NCBI RefSeq assembly: GCF_009765985.1
Contig: NZ_LMUM01000023.1
Coordinates: forward strand, 1 to 64,000
DNA: 64,000 bases
From: Acidobacterium sp. S8
Lineage (GTDB): Bacteria; Acidobacteriota; Terriglobia; Terriglobales; Acidobacteriaceae
Direction: 5' to 3'
Shown here one piece after another: positions 44,846 to 54,210 of the stretch. Below the pieces are notes generated by a model, which was not told the DNA's origin, ran no database searches, and was given only the letters and a program-made list of their open reading frames with translations. Every line of letters starts with the position of its first letter. The first letter of the stretch is position 1. A program made the translations under genes and the position numbers.

Positions 44846-47800
44846 TTAGAAAGAAATTCTTCCGTAGAGCTGCATGGAGCGTCCGCCCACAGTCACAGTA
44901 GTAATCGTGGAAGCTTGTCCGGGTCCGAAGACACCGTTTGGCTGTCCAAAACTGGCGTGGTTGAAGACGTTCGTTGCATCTCCGCGAATCTCAAAGCTTA
45001 CCCGTTCCCAGATAGGGAAGCTCTTTCCAAGAGACAAGTTCACGTTTGTAAGTCCGGGGCCATAGAGGCTGTTCCGTCGATAATCTCCGTACGTGCCGGC
45101 AGCAGGCTGAGCATACGCAGACATGCTGTACCACTCATTGATGCTGCGTCCACCTGGAACATTCAACGGATTCCCGACAACGTTGGGATACTGCGTGTAG
45201 TCTCCCGACTGATTGTATGAGTTGTTATTACCACCCGTCGTGATGGGGAAGGGATTGCCACCCTGGAGGATAATCGTTGTGGAAGTGCGCCACCCTCCGA
45301 TAATTTCGTCGAGCAAAGCGCTATTGTTCAGGAATGGCTTTCCTCTTCCAACCGGCAACTCATAGACGACCGAGCCCTTGAACATATTTCGTATATCAAA
45401 GTTCGATGCACCGTAGTTGGCGGAAGGAACATAGGCATTCTGGTAGTTCTGCCACCCACCGCGGCTGCCCCAACCGGAAGAGTCCATCTCATCGAGGAAG
45501 TGCGACCAGGTGTAGTTGAAGTTAAACTCCAGCCCGGAGGTGAAGCGTCTCTGGACTGAGGCCTGTAATGCGTTGTAATTCGAAACTACGTTATTGGTGC
45601 TCCCGGTGATCTGACCGAAGACTGGATACGGCTTATTGCCTGTGTCGTTCAGAGAGAGCTTAGATTCGGGAACCTGGTTAACATCAACCGGGAAGTTCAG
45701 GTTATATCCGTGACTGCCCACATAAGCGATCTCGAACATCATATTGGTGCTGAGTTCTCTTTGGACACCGAAATTCCACTGGTAAATCTTAGGCACCGGC
45801 GTGTGGTACTGGTTGTATGAGACGTCCTGTCCGTTGTAGGCATCAGGAGTCGTCGGCGACGAAAGATAGGCTGAATTCACGCTTAAGCCGCTGGGCTGCG
45901 AAACTGAACTGCCATCGCCGCCAAGCAAGGTTACAGGGTTCACGCCATTGGTTGTGTCGGTAAGTCCACCACTGGAGCCGAATGCGGCACCCATACCCGC
46001 GCCATACGTATCGTCACTCCATGTATAAGCGTAAAGTCCGAAGCCGCCGCGAATGACCGTGTTCGGACGATATTGGTATGCGAATCCTACGCGAGGAAGG
46101 AATGTGCTCCAGACCGATGCCTGCAAACTATCACGGCCATTTGCGTGCGTCACGCCGTACCACATAGCACCGTTTGTATTGGTAGCAGGATTCATAACAT
46201 TCGGATCAAAGGCACGCATATTGCCCTTCACCTCGTGCCAACCAGTCATGCCCTGAAAACGAATGCCCGCATTCACTGTGAGGTTTGGACGCAGCTTGAT
46301 ATCGTCCTGAACAAAAAGCTGGGGGCTTTTGAGTCTGCCACCCCATTCCGGCGTGACCTGTGCACTCCATGCCTGTGTATACCCAAGCAGGAAGTCCGCG
46401 TATGCAACGCCTGAATTGGCATTGTCGCCCTGGGTGGAAGTGGTGTAGACGCCGTTATATTGCATTTTGCCCGCGTTGATGTTGCCCCAAGCAGTGGAGT
46501 CTGCGCGACTGATGAGGAATTCACCGCCAAAATGCAGGACATGGCGACCGTGAATCAACGTCACTACGTCTGAAGGATCAAAGACAAATTCTTTATAGAC
46601 CGCGTTCGATGCGGGTTGAAGTTCATAACAGCAGGCGCCACTCACAACAACGTCCGGGAAGACATCTGCTTTTGAGAACTGCCATCCCAATTTTGCAGGA
46701 AAGCCCTGGTTGATGGAGTACGGCGTGAAGAAGTTCAATTGATCGGTGAAACCCATGCGGGCTTCATTGATGAAATTCGGGCTGAAGGTCCATACGTCGG
46801 ATACTTGCGCGTTATCCCGGCTGACGTCTCCATGCTGACAGTTAATCGGACATATTCCCTGATTCAGATAGGTGGCTGGGTTGTCGCTATTCGTTTCAGA
46901 GACAGTCAGGCGGTTATTTTGCGTGACGTCGTAGTCGAGGCGACCAAAATACTTAGTGAATGGATTGCTGCTGGGTGTGTTGTAGAAGTAGTTGTTGGTT
47001 ACCTGACCGTTGGTAAGTGTTCCAGTTGCATTGGGTTCCGGATAGTACTTCTGAATGGCACCAGCAACGGCGTCGACCATGTTTGTCGGGATTTTGTTGC
47101 CGTTGTTATATTCCTCTGCGAAGGACTTGCGGTGTACCACGCCGTTCGCGTCGACGGTTTGCGTCGTTGGATCGTAGATCGTGGGTTGGCCGGTAAAATC
47201 GCCGCTTCTCATGAGATCGGTGGGAACAGTGATGAACCCGTTAGAAGCGCCGCCGTTCTGGAGGGTCTTGTCGTAGTTGAAATAAAAGAAGAGCCTGTTT
47301 CTCCAAATCGGGCCGCTGACAGATCCGCCGAAGTTGTTGTAGCGGAGAAATGGAACCGTCGATTTTTGACCGAAGGCATAAGGATTGGCATTCATGGCGT
47401 CGTTCTGAAAGTATTCATATCCAACACCGTGCCATTGATTGGAGCCACCCTTACTAATCTGGTTAAAGATAATGCCGCCGATTCCGTACTGTGCCGAGAA
47501 TGCCGAGTTGCTGATCTTTACTTCAGATACAGTCTCGAAGACATTCACGTCGGAGTTCTGGCTCATGGGCAGCGTCGTTGTAGCACCATCAGCAAGCACT
47601 GAGCTGTATGGAAGATTGCCATTCATCGCGGCTATCTGACCGGGGTTCAGCGCATTCGAAGAGTTCTGCTGGACGCCCGAAGTGCCGGGCAGCAGAATCA
47701 CAAAATTCTGCCAATCTGCTCCGACTTGCGGCAGTTCGGCCATGGTCTTTGATGTAAGAGTGGATGTTTGCGAGCCGGATTCAGTATCCAGCAGCGGCAC

Positions 47801-48166
47801 ATCCGTCTTCACGATGACTTCCTGTGATGCCGCACCGACAGTTAACTGCGCGTTTACTGTCTGAATGCCCACCTGTAGCGTAATAGGTCCGCGCACATAG
47901 GTCTGAAATCCATCTCTTGAGAAAGTGATCAGATAATGATCCGGAACGATGGGTCCGGTATCAAATAATCCCGCACTATCTGTCGTGTAGGTGCGAACAA
48001 CCCCTTTGTCCACGTCTTCAACTTTGACTGCGGTATCAGGGATTACTGCTCCGGTTGCATCGGTAACTGTTCCGCGAATGTCTCCGGAATTTGTGTTCTG
48101 CGCAAAGCCATTGATACCTGACAATGCCAAGGCAACCATAAGGCTGCCACGAATCGTTTTCCACAT
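44846..48166 (-). CDS. TonB-dependent receptor of the glycan locus
   Basis: This 1106-residue outer-membrane receptor has a signal peptide (to FAQ), a carboxypeptidase-regulatory domain (GDIRGTVTDATGAVIPDTAVKVEDVDKG) and a plug (TSKTMAELPQVGADWQNFVILLPG, YGIGGIIFNQISKGGSNQWHGVGYEYFQND). The barrel ends with SMQLYGRISF. It diverges from the GH30 gene, with two LacI-operator-like palindromes in the shared 346-bp region. It is therefore the probable outer-membrane importer for the oligosaccharides made by the adjacent GH30 and GH55-like enzymes. Confidence 0.93.
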   Translation of the reverse strand: MWKTIRGSLMVALALSGINGFAQNTNSGDIRGTVTDATGAVIPDTAVKVEDVDKGVVRTYTTDSAGLFDTGPIVPDHYLITFSRDGFQTYVRGPITLQVGIQTVNAQLTVGAASQEVIVKTDVPLLDTESGSQTSTLTSKTMAELPQVGADWQNFVILLPGTSGVQQNSSNALNPGQIAAMNGNLPYSSVLADGATTTLPMSQNSDVNVFETVSEVKISNSAFSAQYGIGGIIFNQISKGGSNQWHGVGYEYFQNDAMNANPYAFGQKSTVPFLRYNNFGGSVSGPIWRNRLFFYFNYDKTLQNGGASNGFITVPTDLMRSGDFTGQPTIYDPTTQTVDANGVVHRKSFAEEYNNGNKIPTNMVDAVAGAIQKYYPEPNATGTLTNGQVTNNYFYNTPSSNPFTKYFGRLDYDVTQNNRLTVSETNSDNPATYLNQGICPINCQHGDVSRDNAQVSDVWTFSPNFINEARMGFTDQLNFFTPYSINQGFPAKLGWQFSKADVFPDVVVSGACCYELQPASNAVYKEFVFDPSDVVTLIHGRHVLHFGGEFLISRADSTAWGNINAGKMQYNGVYTTSTQGDNANSGVAYADFLLGYTQAWSAQVTPEWGGRLKSPQLFVQDDIKLRPNLTVNAGIRFQGMTGWHEVKGNMRAFDPNVMNPATNTNGAMWYGVTHANGRDSLQASVWSTFLPRVGFAYQYRPNTVIRGGFGLYAYTWSDDTYGAGMGAAFGSSGGLTDTTNGVNPVTLLGGDGSSVSQPSGLSVNSAYLSSPTTPDAYNGQDVSYNQYHTPVPKIYQWNFGVQRELSTNMMFEIAYVGSHGYNLNFPVDVNQVPESKLSLNDTGNKPYPVFGQITGSTNNVVSNYNALQASVQRRFTSGLEFNFNYTWSHFLDEMDSSGWGSRGGWQNYQNAYVPSANYGASNFDIRNMFKGSVVYELPVGRGKPFLNNSALLDEIIGGWRTSTTIILQGGNPFPITTGGNNNSYNQSGDYTQYPNVVGNPLNVPGGRSINEWYSMSAYAQPAAGTYGDYRRNSLYGPGLTNVNLSLGKSFPIWERVSFEIRGDATNVFNHASFGQPNGVFGPGQASTITTVTVGGRSMQLYGRISF

Positions 48167-48336
48167 ACCCGCCTCCTAAAAACTACCTTGCTCGCGTCCG
48201 GCGCTCCATTTGCCTGGAGCTGCGGACTTTTTATCTATTACTTCGTTGCCGCCCAACGTTGTGGATTGCAACTCCCTGCGTTACATGTAATTCCTGTCTT
48301 TGAACCAAAGTCGGATCTGGAAGGACACTTGCTTAG

Positions 48337-48348
48337 ACAAGCGTTTGC
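48337..48348. promoter_or_regulatory. LacI-type operator 1 (receptor side)
   Basis: ACAAGCGTTTGC matches the perfect palindrome ACAAACGTTTGT found at 54143 in 10 of 12 positions, with the central CG expected for LacI/GalR binding. It lies 170 bp upstream of the receptor start codon. Confidence 0.6.
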
Positions 48349-48447
48349 TTTATAGATCCAGCCGATCACAATGACGTTGACCGTCGATGATAAAAACAAT
48401 TCACCAATACGATTGTCAAGGAAATTCTTTTGCTGCAATTTTAATAG

Positions 48448-48459
48448 ACAAACCTTTGT
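48448..48459. promoter_or_regulatory. LacI-type operator 2 (GH30 side)
   Basis: ACAAACCTTTGT, extended by G and C to 14 bp with 6-bp perfect arms, matches the 54143 site in 11 of 12 positions. It lies 53 bp before the GH30 start, where a repressor would overlap a promoter. Confidence 0.7.
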
Positions 48460-48512
48460 CTTGGAGGATATGAATGTGATATTCAAATCCAGCTGCAAGC
48501 TATTGATGAATC

Positions 48513-49925
48513 ATGGATAAGACGAATCGCCGTAATTTCCTTAAGCTGGCGGCCCTGGCCGCTTCGACGCCTTTAGCTACGTGGGCAAATATTCGACCTA
48601 CATCTACTGAATCGGTTCTCCGCGCCTGGCGCACGACCGGGCAGCAACGTTACGTACCGATCGAAGTTCCGGCATGGCGTGCCGGAACGCCGACATCCGC
48701 TACGAGTATTCACCTTGATCCGGAGCAGCGTTATCAGCAGGTGCTCGGTTTTGGCGCTGCGCTAACAGATGCCTCATGCTATCTGCTGGAACAGCTCGAT
48801 CCCACTAAACGGAGAGCTCTACTGGAAGAGTGTTTTGGAGTCTCCGGGCTTCGCATGTCTGTTGCCCGCGCGACAATCGGCTCCAGCGATTACTCACTCA
48901 ATGCCTATACCTATGATGACGTCTCATCACCGGATCCGGATCTGACGCACTTCAGTATCGATCATGATCGCAAATACATTCTTCCCGCGCTCCAGGAAGT
49001 CCAACGGGTCAATCCCGAGTTATTTTATTTCTCATCTCCATGGAGTCCGCCCGCGTGGATGAAGGCCGGTAATTCCCTGCTGGGCGGATCTATGCGCAAT
49101 AAATATTTCGATGCCTATGCGCAATACTTCATAAAGTATCTTCAGGCCTATGCAGCCGCAGGCGTTAAGGTCAGCGCTGTGACGGTGCAGAACGAAGTCG
49201 ATACCGATCAGGATGGCCGTATGCCCCAGGCACTGTGGGGGCAGGAGTACGAGATGGAGTTTGTGAAGAGCCATCTGGGGCCGGCTTTGCAAAAAGCAGG
49301 AATCGACACAAAGATCTGGATCCTCGATCACAACTACAATCTGTGGGGCCGTGTTGTGGATGAGTTGAGCGATCCAGATGTCTATAAGTATGTCGATGGC
49401 GTAGCATGGCACGGATATTTCGGACCGCCAACTGCGATGACGCGCGTACACGATATGTTTCCAGAGAAGAACGCATACTGGACGGAGGGCGGTCCCGACT
49501 ACACGCTGCCTGACTATGCTACGGATTGGACAAACTGGTCGAGTACCTTCACTGGTGTCCTGCGCAACTGGGCAAGATGCATCGTGAGCTGGAATCTGGT
49601 CCTGGACGAAAATGGGAAGCCAAACATCGGTCCATTTTCCTGTGGCGGCATGGTGACACTCAACTCAAAGAGCCAGGAAATCACACAGAGCGGTCAGTAC
49701 TGGGCCTTCGCTCATTACTCGAAGGCCATTCAACGAGGTGCCCGTGTCTTCGCGTCGTGGGGAGAATTGGAAGGCATGGACCATCTTGCAGTCGAAAACC
49801 CTGACCACAGCCGTGTTCTCATTCTGACAAACAAAGGCCGTGAGCAAACGGTGCAATGTACCCTCAAAGACGAATCGCTATCCGTTTCTCTGCCGCCAGA
49901 CTCGGTTACGACACTGGTCTGGTAG
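48513..49925 (+). CDS. GH30 glycoside hydrolase (glucosylceramidase-like beta-glucanase)
   Basis: This 470-residue enzyme has a twin-arginine signal (NRRNFLKLAALAAS). The GH30 barrel reads YQQVLGFGAALTDASCYLL, LRMSVARATIGSSDYSLNAYTYDD, FSSPWSPPAWMK. The acid/base is Glu228 in VQNEVD, the nucleophile Glu325 in YWTEGG, and a beta-sandwich domain closes the protein. GH30 subfamilies include glucocerebrosidase and endo-beta-1,6-glucanase; the company of a GH55-like enzyme favours beta-1,6-glucan, but this is inference. The ATG at 48513 overlaps the end of a 16-codon upstream frame and has no clear ribosome-binding site. Its promoter carries a LacI-type operator. Confidence 0.9.
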   Translation: MDKTNRRNFLKLAALAASTPLATWANIRPTSTESVLRAWRTTGQQRYVPIEVPAWRAGTPTSATSIHLDPEQRYQQVLGFGAALTDASCYLLEQLDPTKRRALLEECFGVSGLRMSVARATIGSSDYSLNAYTYDDVSSPDPDLTHFSIDHDRKYILPALQEVQRVNPELFYFSSPWSPPAWMKAGNSLLGGSMRNKYFDAYAQYFIKYLQAYAAAGVKVSAVTVQNEVDTDQDGRMPQALWGQEYEMEFVKSHLGPALQKAGIDTKIWILDHNYNLWGRVVDELSDPDVYKYVDGVAWHGYFGPPTAMTRVHDMFPEKNAYWTEGGPDYTLPDYATDWTNWSSTFTGVLRNWARCIVSWNLVLDENGKPNIGPFSCGGMVTLNSKSQEITQSGQYWAFAHYSKAIQRGARVFASWGELEGMDHLAVENPDHSRVLILTNKGREQTVQCTLKDESLSVSLPPDSVTTLVW

Positions 49926-49936
49926 CAAAGCGCCGT

Positions 49937-51028
49937 CTACTTTGAGATGCCTCTCTTGCGAGTCTTGCTTGTTCCCGCCTTCTCACGTAAGTGACGTGGC
50001 GGGGATGTAGACTCGCGCACAATGAGGCGAGGCTTCACTGCCACTTCCTGAGAAGTGAGGCCCATTCCATTCAATCTCTCAAGCAACAGCTGTGCTGCCA
50101 GCTTTCCCATCTCATGCAGTGGTTGACTGATGGTCGTCAGGCTGGGAGTCTGAAACGCGGCTTGCGGAACATCATCGAAGCCGATGATCGAAATATCTTC
50201 CGGCACGCGAAGCCCTGCGTCGTGCAGCGCGCGAATCGCCCCGATAGCCGCCATATCGTTGAAGCAGATCATGGCACTGAAGCGGCGATGATGCGCGAGC
50301 AACTGCTGTACGACGGGATAACCGAGTTCAGGAGAAGTCAGATCTTCGGAGAGCTGAATCGTAAGCTCGGGCTTGATTGCCAGCCCGAGATCCCGCGCCA
50401 CCTTTGTAATCGCTTGCCAGCGTACTTCAGAATCGGAACTGTAAATTTGACCACGCATAAAGGCGATAGCGCGATGACCTTGATCGTATAGATGCCGAAC
50501 GGATAGTTCTGCGGCGGTGCTGTGATCGAGCACGACATTTGTAACGCCTTGAATCCTGCTGTGCCCTGCCACGGCGACGACTGGTACCGTTAATTTGTGG
50601 TTGAGGTGAGTATCGATGGCGATGATGCCTTCGGCTCCGCGGCTTGTCAGCAGGTTCGGATATTGCTCGATCAAATCGGCACGGTGCCGATGGTGCGCGA
50701 TGAAATAAAAATAGCTTTCTTCCAGCAGATGATCACCAATGCCGCTCATGACTTCAGTGTGATAACCATCTGCCAGTACCGGTACGAGGATCCCAATCGT
50801 CATTGTGCGGCGATTCCGCAACGATCGCGCAACGAAGCTCGGCTGATAATTAAATTTTCGGGCCGCAGAACGGATTCGCTCTCTGGTCGCTTCAGGAATC
50901 GATCGACCGGGAACATTGTTCAGGACAACGGAGACGGTCGCTGGATCAAGCTTTAAGTATGCAGCCAGAACTTTTAGCGTTACTGGCTCACCCGAATTGT
51001 CGGCACTACCCTGTTTTTTCTTTGGCAT
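49937..51028 (-). CDS. LacI/GalR-family transcriptional regulator
   Basis: This 363-residue regulator has the LacI helix-turn-helix and hinge (VTLKVLAAYLKLDPATVSVVLNNVPGRSIPEATRERIRSAARKFNYQPSFVARSL). A periplasmic-binding-like sugar domain follows (TIGILVPVLADGYHTEVMSGIGDHL, MICFNDMAAIGAIRALHDAGLRVPEDISIIGFDDVP, TTISQPLHEMGKLAAQLLLERL). It lies between convergent GH30 and upstream GH55-like genes, 67 bp after the latter on the same strand, so it is probably cotranscribed with GH55 and thus autoregulated through the operator at 54143. The inducer is likely a gluco-oligosaccharide. Confidence 0.94.
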   Translation of the reverse strand: MPKKKQGSADNSGEPVTLKVLAAYLKLDPATVSVVLNNVPGRSIPEATRERIRSAARKFNYQPSFVARSLRNRRTMTIGILVPVLADGYHTEVMSGIGDHLLEESYFYFIAHHRHRADLIEQYPNLLTSRGAEGIIAIDTHLNHKLTVPVVAVAGHSRIQGVTNVVLDHSTAAELSVRHLYDQGHRAIAFMRGQIYSSDSEVRWQAITKVARDLGLAIKPELTIQLSEDLTSPELGYPVVQQLLAHHRRFSAMICFNDMAAIGAIRALHDAGLRVPEDISIIGFDDVPQAAFQTPSLTTISQPLHEMGKLAAQLLLERLNGMGLTSQEVAVKPRLIVRESTSPPRHLREKAGTSKTRKRGISK

Positions 51029-51095
51029 AGAAGCGCCACAACCCGATCCCTGCTGGAAATGTTAAGCGGTCTTTTCCAGGCTCGTTGCGTTTATC

Positions 51096-54056
51096 TTACA
51101 ATCCTGCGGTATTCGTCCGGATCGCATATAGAGAAGCATGAGTGAGAATATACAGTGTCTTTCGATCGCTGCCGCCAAATGCAAGGCAGATCGGCCTCTC
51201 GGGGACGTCAATGTGACCCGTCACCTTGCCTTGTGAGTTGAAGACGAGCACCTGACCAGCCGCGAGATAAACATTCCCATTCACATCCTGCGTCACGCTT
51301 TGCCCACCAGCTTCGGCGAAAAGCTGCAAGTCGGTAATCGTGCCGTTTTCGGTTACTTGTCCTTTGTAAGTCCTTTCTTCTGACTCATCGCTTATGTAGA
51401 ACGGATGCCCAGGTATTGCCTTGGCAAGGCTGAATGCCCGGAGCACGTTGGCCATCTTGGTCCCATAGTAAAGTTCGCCTTGTACAAAATCTTTACCTGC
51501 GGGAACAAAGACGGAGCCGTCAGGTGACACATATTGATATGGCCTGTCGCCGGGAATGCTCCGGCTGCTCCACACATCTACCGGCAACACGGGAAGCATG
51601 CCTGGTCGATTCGTAGCGGCCTCAGGCTGCAGTACCGTTATCTGATCTTCCGGTGTCCCCGGCTTAAAGGCATAGACAGTTCCGTTGCCCTGATAAGAAA
51701 CGACCAGCAGATTTCCCGCTTTGTCGAAGGCGAGATTCACGGGGTCGAGCGGATTGTCGCGCTCGACGATTGCCTCTCTTGTCTCGGGTGACCATCGATA
51801 GATTTTCTGCCGGTATGCATCCACGAAATAAAGCTTGCCGTCTGCATCTACGGCGGCGCCGGAAATATTGAAAAATCCAGAGGCCAGCTTCTCTACCTTT
51901 GCATTCGCTTCCACTACAGGCGCGGATATATCTGAGCCGGCTGAGCGCGGATGCCCTGGCACATCGAGAGAGGCGAACTCGTATGCTCGCACCTCCGCAA
52001 CGTTCGTCGAATCAAAAACCGAGTTATCAAATGCGGCTTTGCTATCGCTGTCTACATGGACGTTGCGAAAGCGGATATCCTGCGATTCCGAAACCTTAAT
52101 TGCGTATGGAAAGGGCTGATATGTACTTACAACCCGGTACCCGTGATAGTTGGCTATGGTGATGTTCTTCGATTGCGAAATTTCGAGCGGCAACGCGAAC
52201 CCGCTCTCACCGCGTTCTTCCTCGGTCTGCAGCGCGGCAATTTCCCAGTTCTCTACCTGGTTCAGCTTCACCTCATTGCGAACATGATGCTCGCTGGAGA
52301 GTTCATAGACGTGGCCGGGTGTGCTGGTATGCGAAACGTATAATCCAGCCTGCGCGAACGTGCTTGGCGTCCAGATATTGGCAAACGTTCCACCACCGCC
52401 ATTCGTTACCCATAGGCTTGGATATTGGCCGTCCCACCGGCGATGTATGTCGGGATCTGCTGTATGCGTATTGTTGTAGGGATTAACGCGAGTTCCATCG
52501 GCGGCGTTCGTTCCGTGGCCGCCCAGAAAACGCACGTCGTCCATGAGAGAATCCGCCTCCGCCATCCACATAGCGCCAACAGCGCGGCTGTTGATTCCTC
52601 CGGTGTAAAGGCCGATTCCTGTCACGATATTATGCCCGCCAGCAGGGGCTTCCAAAAGCGGCTTAGGCGTGCCCGGCCCTTGGAATGCGGCGGTTCCATC
52701 CGGGAGATCAAACTGCGTCATGCTGGGATGAAGTCCGATCAGAACTGTATCCGGACGCAGCTTCAACGTGTCGGTAACGACGTAATGTCCCATCGGAATG
52801 TAAAGGACACGATGCTCTGCGATGGCCTTCTGAATTGCGGCGGTGTCATCGGTGACACCGTCACCCTTCGCACCAAGCGTTTGCAGATTCGTCCATGACT
52901 CTATGGGCGGTAAGGACGCAATGGCAGAGGGACCGAATGGAATAAGGTCTTTCAATTCCTCAGGATCGAAATGAGTCTCGATTGCGCCACTGGTTCCCGG
53001 CGCGCTCATCGTTAGCCCATGGGAGAATTCCTTAACCCGATAGCTCTCACCAGGACCGGCGATCTGCTTATTGGTTTCACGCAAAAGAGCAAAGACCCCG
53101 ACATGGTGGCAGGAAACGTCCTCAAGGTTGATCTCTGTACGGGGATTGTTCACATTGCTGATTGTTATTGCCGGGCCGTTAATATTTTCAAAGCGCACAT
53201 CCCTCGCCCACAGCTCCTCAGCATAGTCAGGATCGATGGAGATAGCTTGGGGCACGTTGCGAAACAGATCGTGAATCAGCGTCAATCCTGCCTCGTGCTC
53301 TTTAATGGCGGCCTTCCGCTGATCTTCAAATGTGGAATCAAGCAGAGTGAACTGCCAGCCAGGCGAAGGTTTCTGAGTAATGATGCCGTAGTCACCACCG
53401 TAGAAGTGCAGGTCCTCGGCCTCATTACCAATATCTTTCAAAGCAGACAATCCCGAACCAGTGTGAAAGTCCATGTGCGCAAGATAACAATGCTGCGCTA
53501 CGTGAAACCGAATTCCCACGGCCGCGGGATTGCCCTCCCCTATCTCGAAGTCAATGTTGCTCATCGCTGAATAAAATGTTCCGGGATTCGCGTCGATGAC
53601 CGTGTTACTCGCAGGTACCGTTCCTTCCATGGGAGGACGAACGCCGTTTGCGGGACGTCCACGCCAGCGACCGCTGCCTGGCCGTCCCCCGGTAAAGAAG
53701 AACATGTAGCCAATGTCCTTCTGATATCCCGGAGTGTTATTTGCGAGCACAAAGACGGGGCGTGTTGCACCGTAGCCGATGACACGTAGACCGGGCCACA
53801 CATAGATCGTGCGTGTTATGCGATATCTGCCTGAGGGGATAAACAGAATACCCTCGCCATGGTCGGCTTCGACTTTATCGATAGCCGCCTGCAAGGGTGA
53901 GCTGTCATCAGCGACGCCGTCAGCACGAACCTGGAAGCGTTCTTTGGTGAGGTAGACCGCCCTTGGGTCATCCAGCTTTGCGGGATAGTACGAGGCTGCT
54001 TTGAGCGGCAGAGCAAAGCCAAGCAGAACAATTCCAGAGAGGATCAGAGTCTTCAT
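51096..54056 (-). CDS. GH55-like beta-1,3-glucanase with C-terminal beta-propeller
   Basis: This 986-residue exported protein has a signal peptide (to AA at about residue 20) and two right-handed beta-helix domains of the pectate-lyase-3 type. Each opens with FxVxADGVADDSSPLQAAIDK or LGAKGDGVTDDTAAIQKAI. The first contains FYSAMSNIDFEIGEG, AVGIRFHVAQHCYLAHMDFHTGSG and EDLHFYGGDYGI, as in GH55 exo/endo-beta-1,3-glucanases. From about residue 720 an NHL/SMP-30-like propeller follows (SGAAVDADGKLYFVDAYRQKIYRWSPET, VNLAFDKAGNLLVVSYQGNGTVYAF). GH55 enzymes usually lack such a tail. A perfect LacI operator lies 87 bp upstream. An inactive binding protein is an alternative reading. Confidence 0.8.
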   Translation of the reverse strand: MKTLILSGIVLLGFALPLKAASYYPAKLDDPRAVYLTKERFQVRADGVADDSSPLQAAIDKVEADHGEGILFIPSGRYRITRTIYVWPGLRVIGYGATRPVFVLANNTPGYQKDIGYMFFFTGGRPGSGRWRGRPANGVRPPMEGTVPASNTVIDANPGTFYSAMSNIDFEIGEGNPAAVGIRFHVAQHCYLAHMDFHTGSGLSALKDIGNEAEDLHFYGGDYGIITQKPSPGWQFTLLDSTFEDQRKAAIKEHEAGLTLIHDLFRNVPQAISIDPDYAEELWARDVRFENINGPAITISNVNNPRTEINLEDVSCHHVGVFALLRETNKQIAGPGESYRVKEFSHGLTMSAPGTSGAIETHFDPEELKDLIPFGPSAIASLPPIESWTNLQTLGAKGDGVTDDTAAIQKAIAEHRVLYIPMGHYVVTDTLKLRPDTVLIGLHPSMTQFDLPDGTAAFQGPGTPKPLLEAPAGGHNIVTGIGLYTGGINSRAVGAMWMAEADSLMDDVRFLGGHGTNAADGTRVNPYNNTHTADPDIHRRWDGQYPSLWVTNGGGGTFANIWTPSTFAQAGLYVSHTSTPGHVYELSSEHHVRNEVKLNQVENWEIAALQTEEERGESGFALPLEISQSKNITIANYHGYRVVSTYQPFPYAIKVSESQDIRFRNVHVDSDSKAAFDNSVFDSTNVAEVRAYEFASLDVPGHPRSAGSDISAPVVEANAKVEKLASGFFNISGAAVDADGKLYFVDAYRQKIYRWSPETREAIVERDNPLDPVNLAFDKAGNLLVVSYQGNGTVYAFKPGTPEDQITVLQPEAATNRPGMLPVLPVDVWSSRSIPGDRPYQYVSPDGSVFVPAGKDFVQGELYYGTKMANVLRAFSLAKAIPGHPFYISDESEERTYKGQVTENGTITDLQLFAEAGGQSVTQDVNGNVYLAAGQVLVFNSQGKVTGHIDVPERPICLAFGGSDRKTLYILTHASLYAIRTNTAGL

Positions 54057-54142
54057 TCTTTTGACAGGGATACAACGTTAAAAGCAATGGCCCTCCTATT
54101 GAGCCAAACGAGTTCAACGGCTGTCAAGCAATTTCAAACAAA

Positions 54143-54154
54143 ACAAACGTTTGT
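54143..54154. promoter_or_regulatory. LacI-type operator 3 (GH55/LacI operon)
   Basis: ACAAACGTTTGT is a perfect 12-bp palindrome with central CG, the classical LacI/GalR shape. It stands 87 bp upstream of the GH55-like start. Two variants lie before the receptor and GH30 genes. Confidence 0.8.
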
Positions 54155-54210
54155 CTCTGCTTTATTTTACTGAGGCGGCGATGAACAACCAGTCTAAGCT
54201 TTGTTGATCT

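Larger units (their letters stand above)
48167..48512. promoter_or_regulatory. divergent regulatory region of receptor and GH30 genes
   Basis: This 346-bp region drives the minus-strand receptor and plus-strand GH30. It holds two operator-like palindromes (48337-48348, 48448-48459) and a 16-codon frame at 48470-48520 that overlaps the GH30 start. An 86-codon minus frame at 48238-48498 covers both operators and has no family features, so it is not accepted as a gene. Confidence 0.7.

Noticed and set aside
48238-48498. 86-codon minus-strand frame between receptor and GH30
   Set aside because: It covers two operator palindromes in a divergent promoter region and shows no domain.
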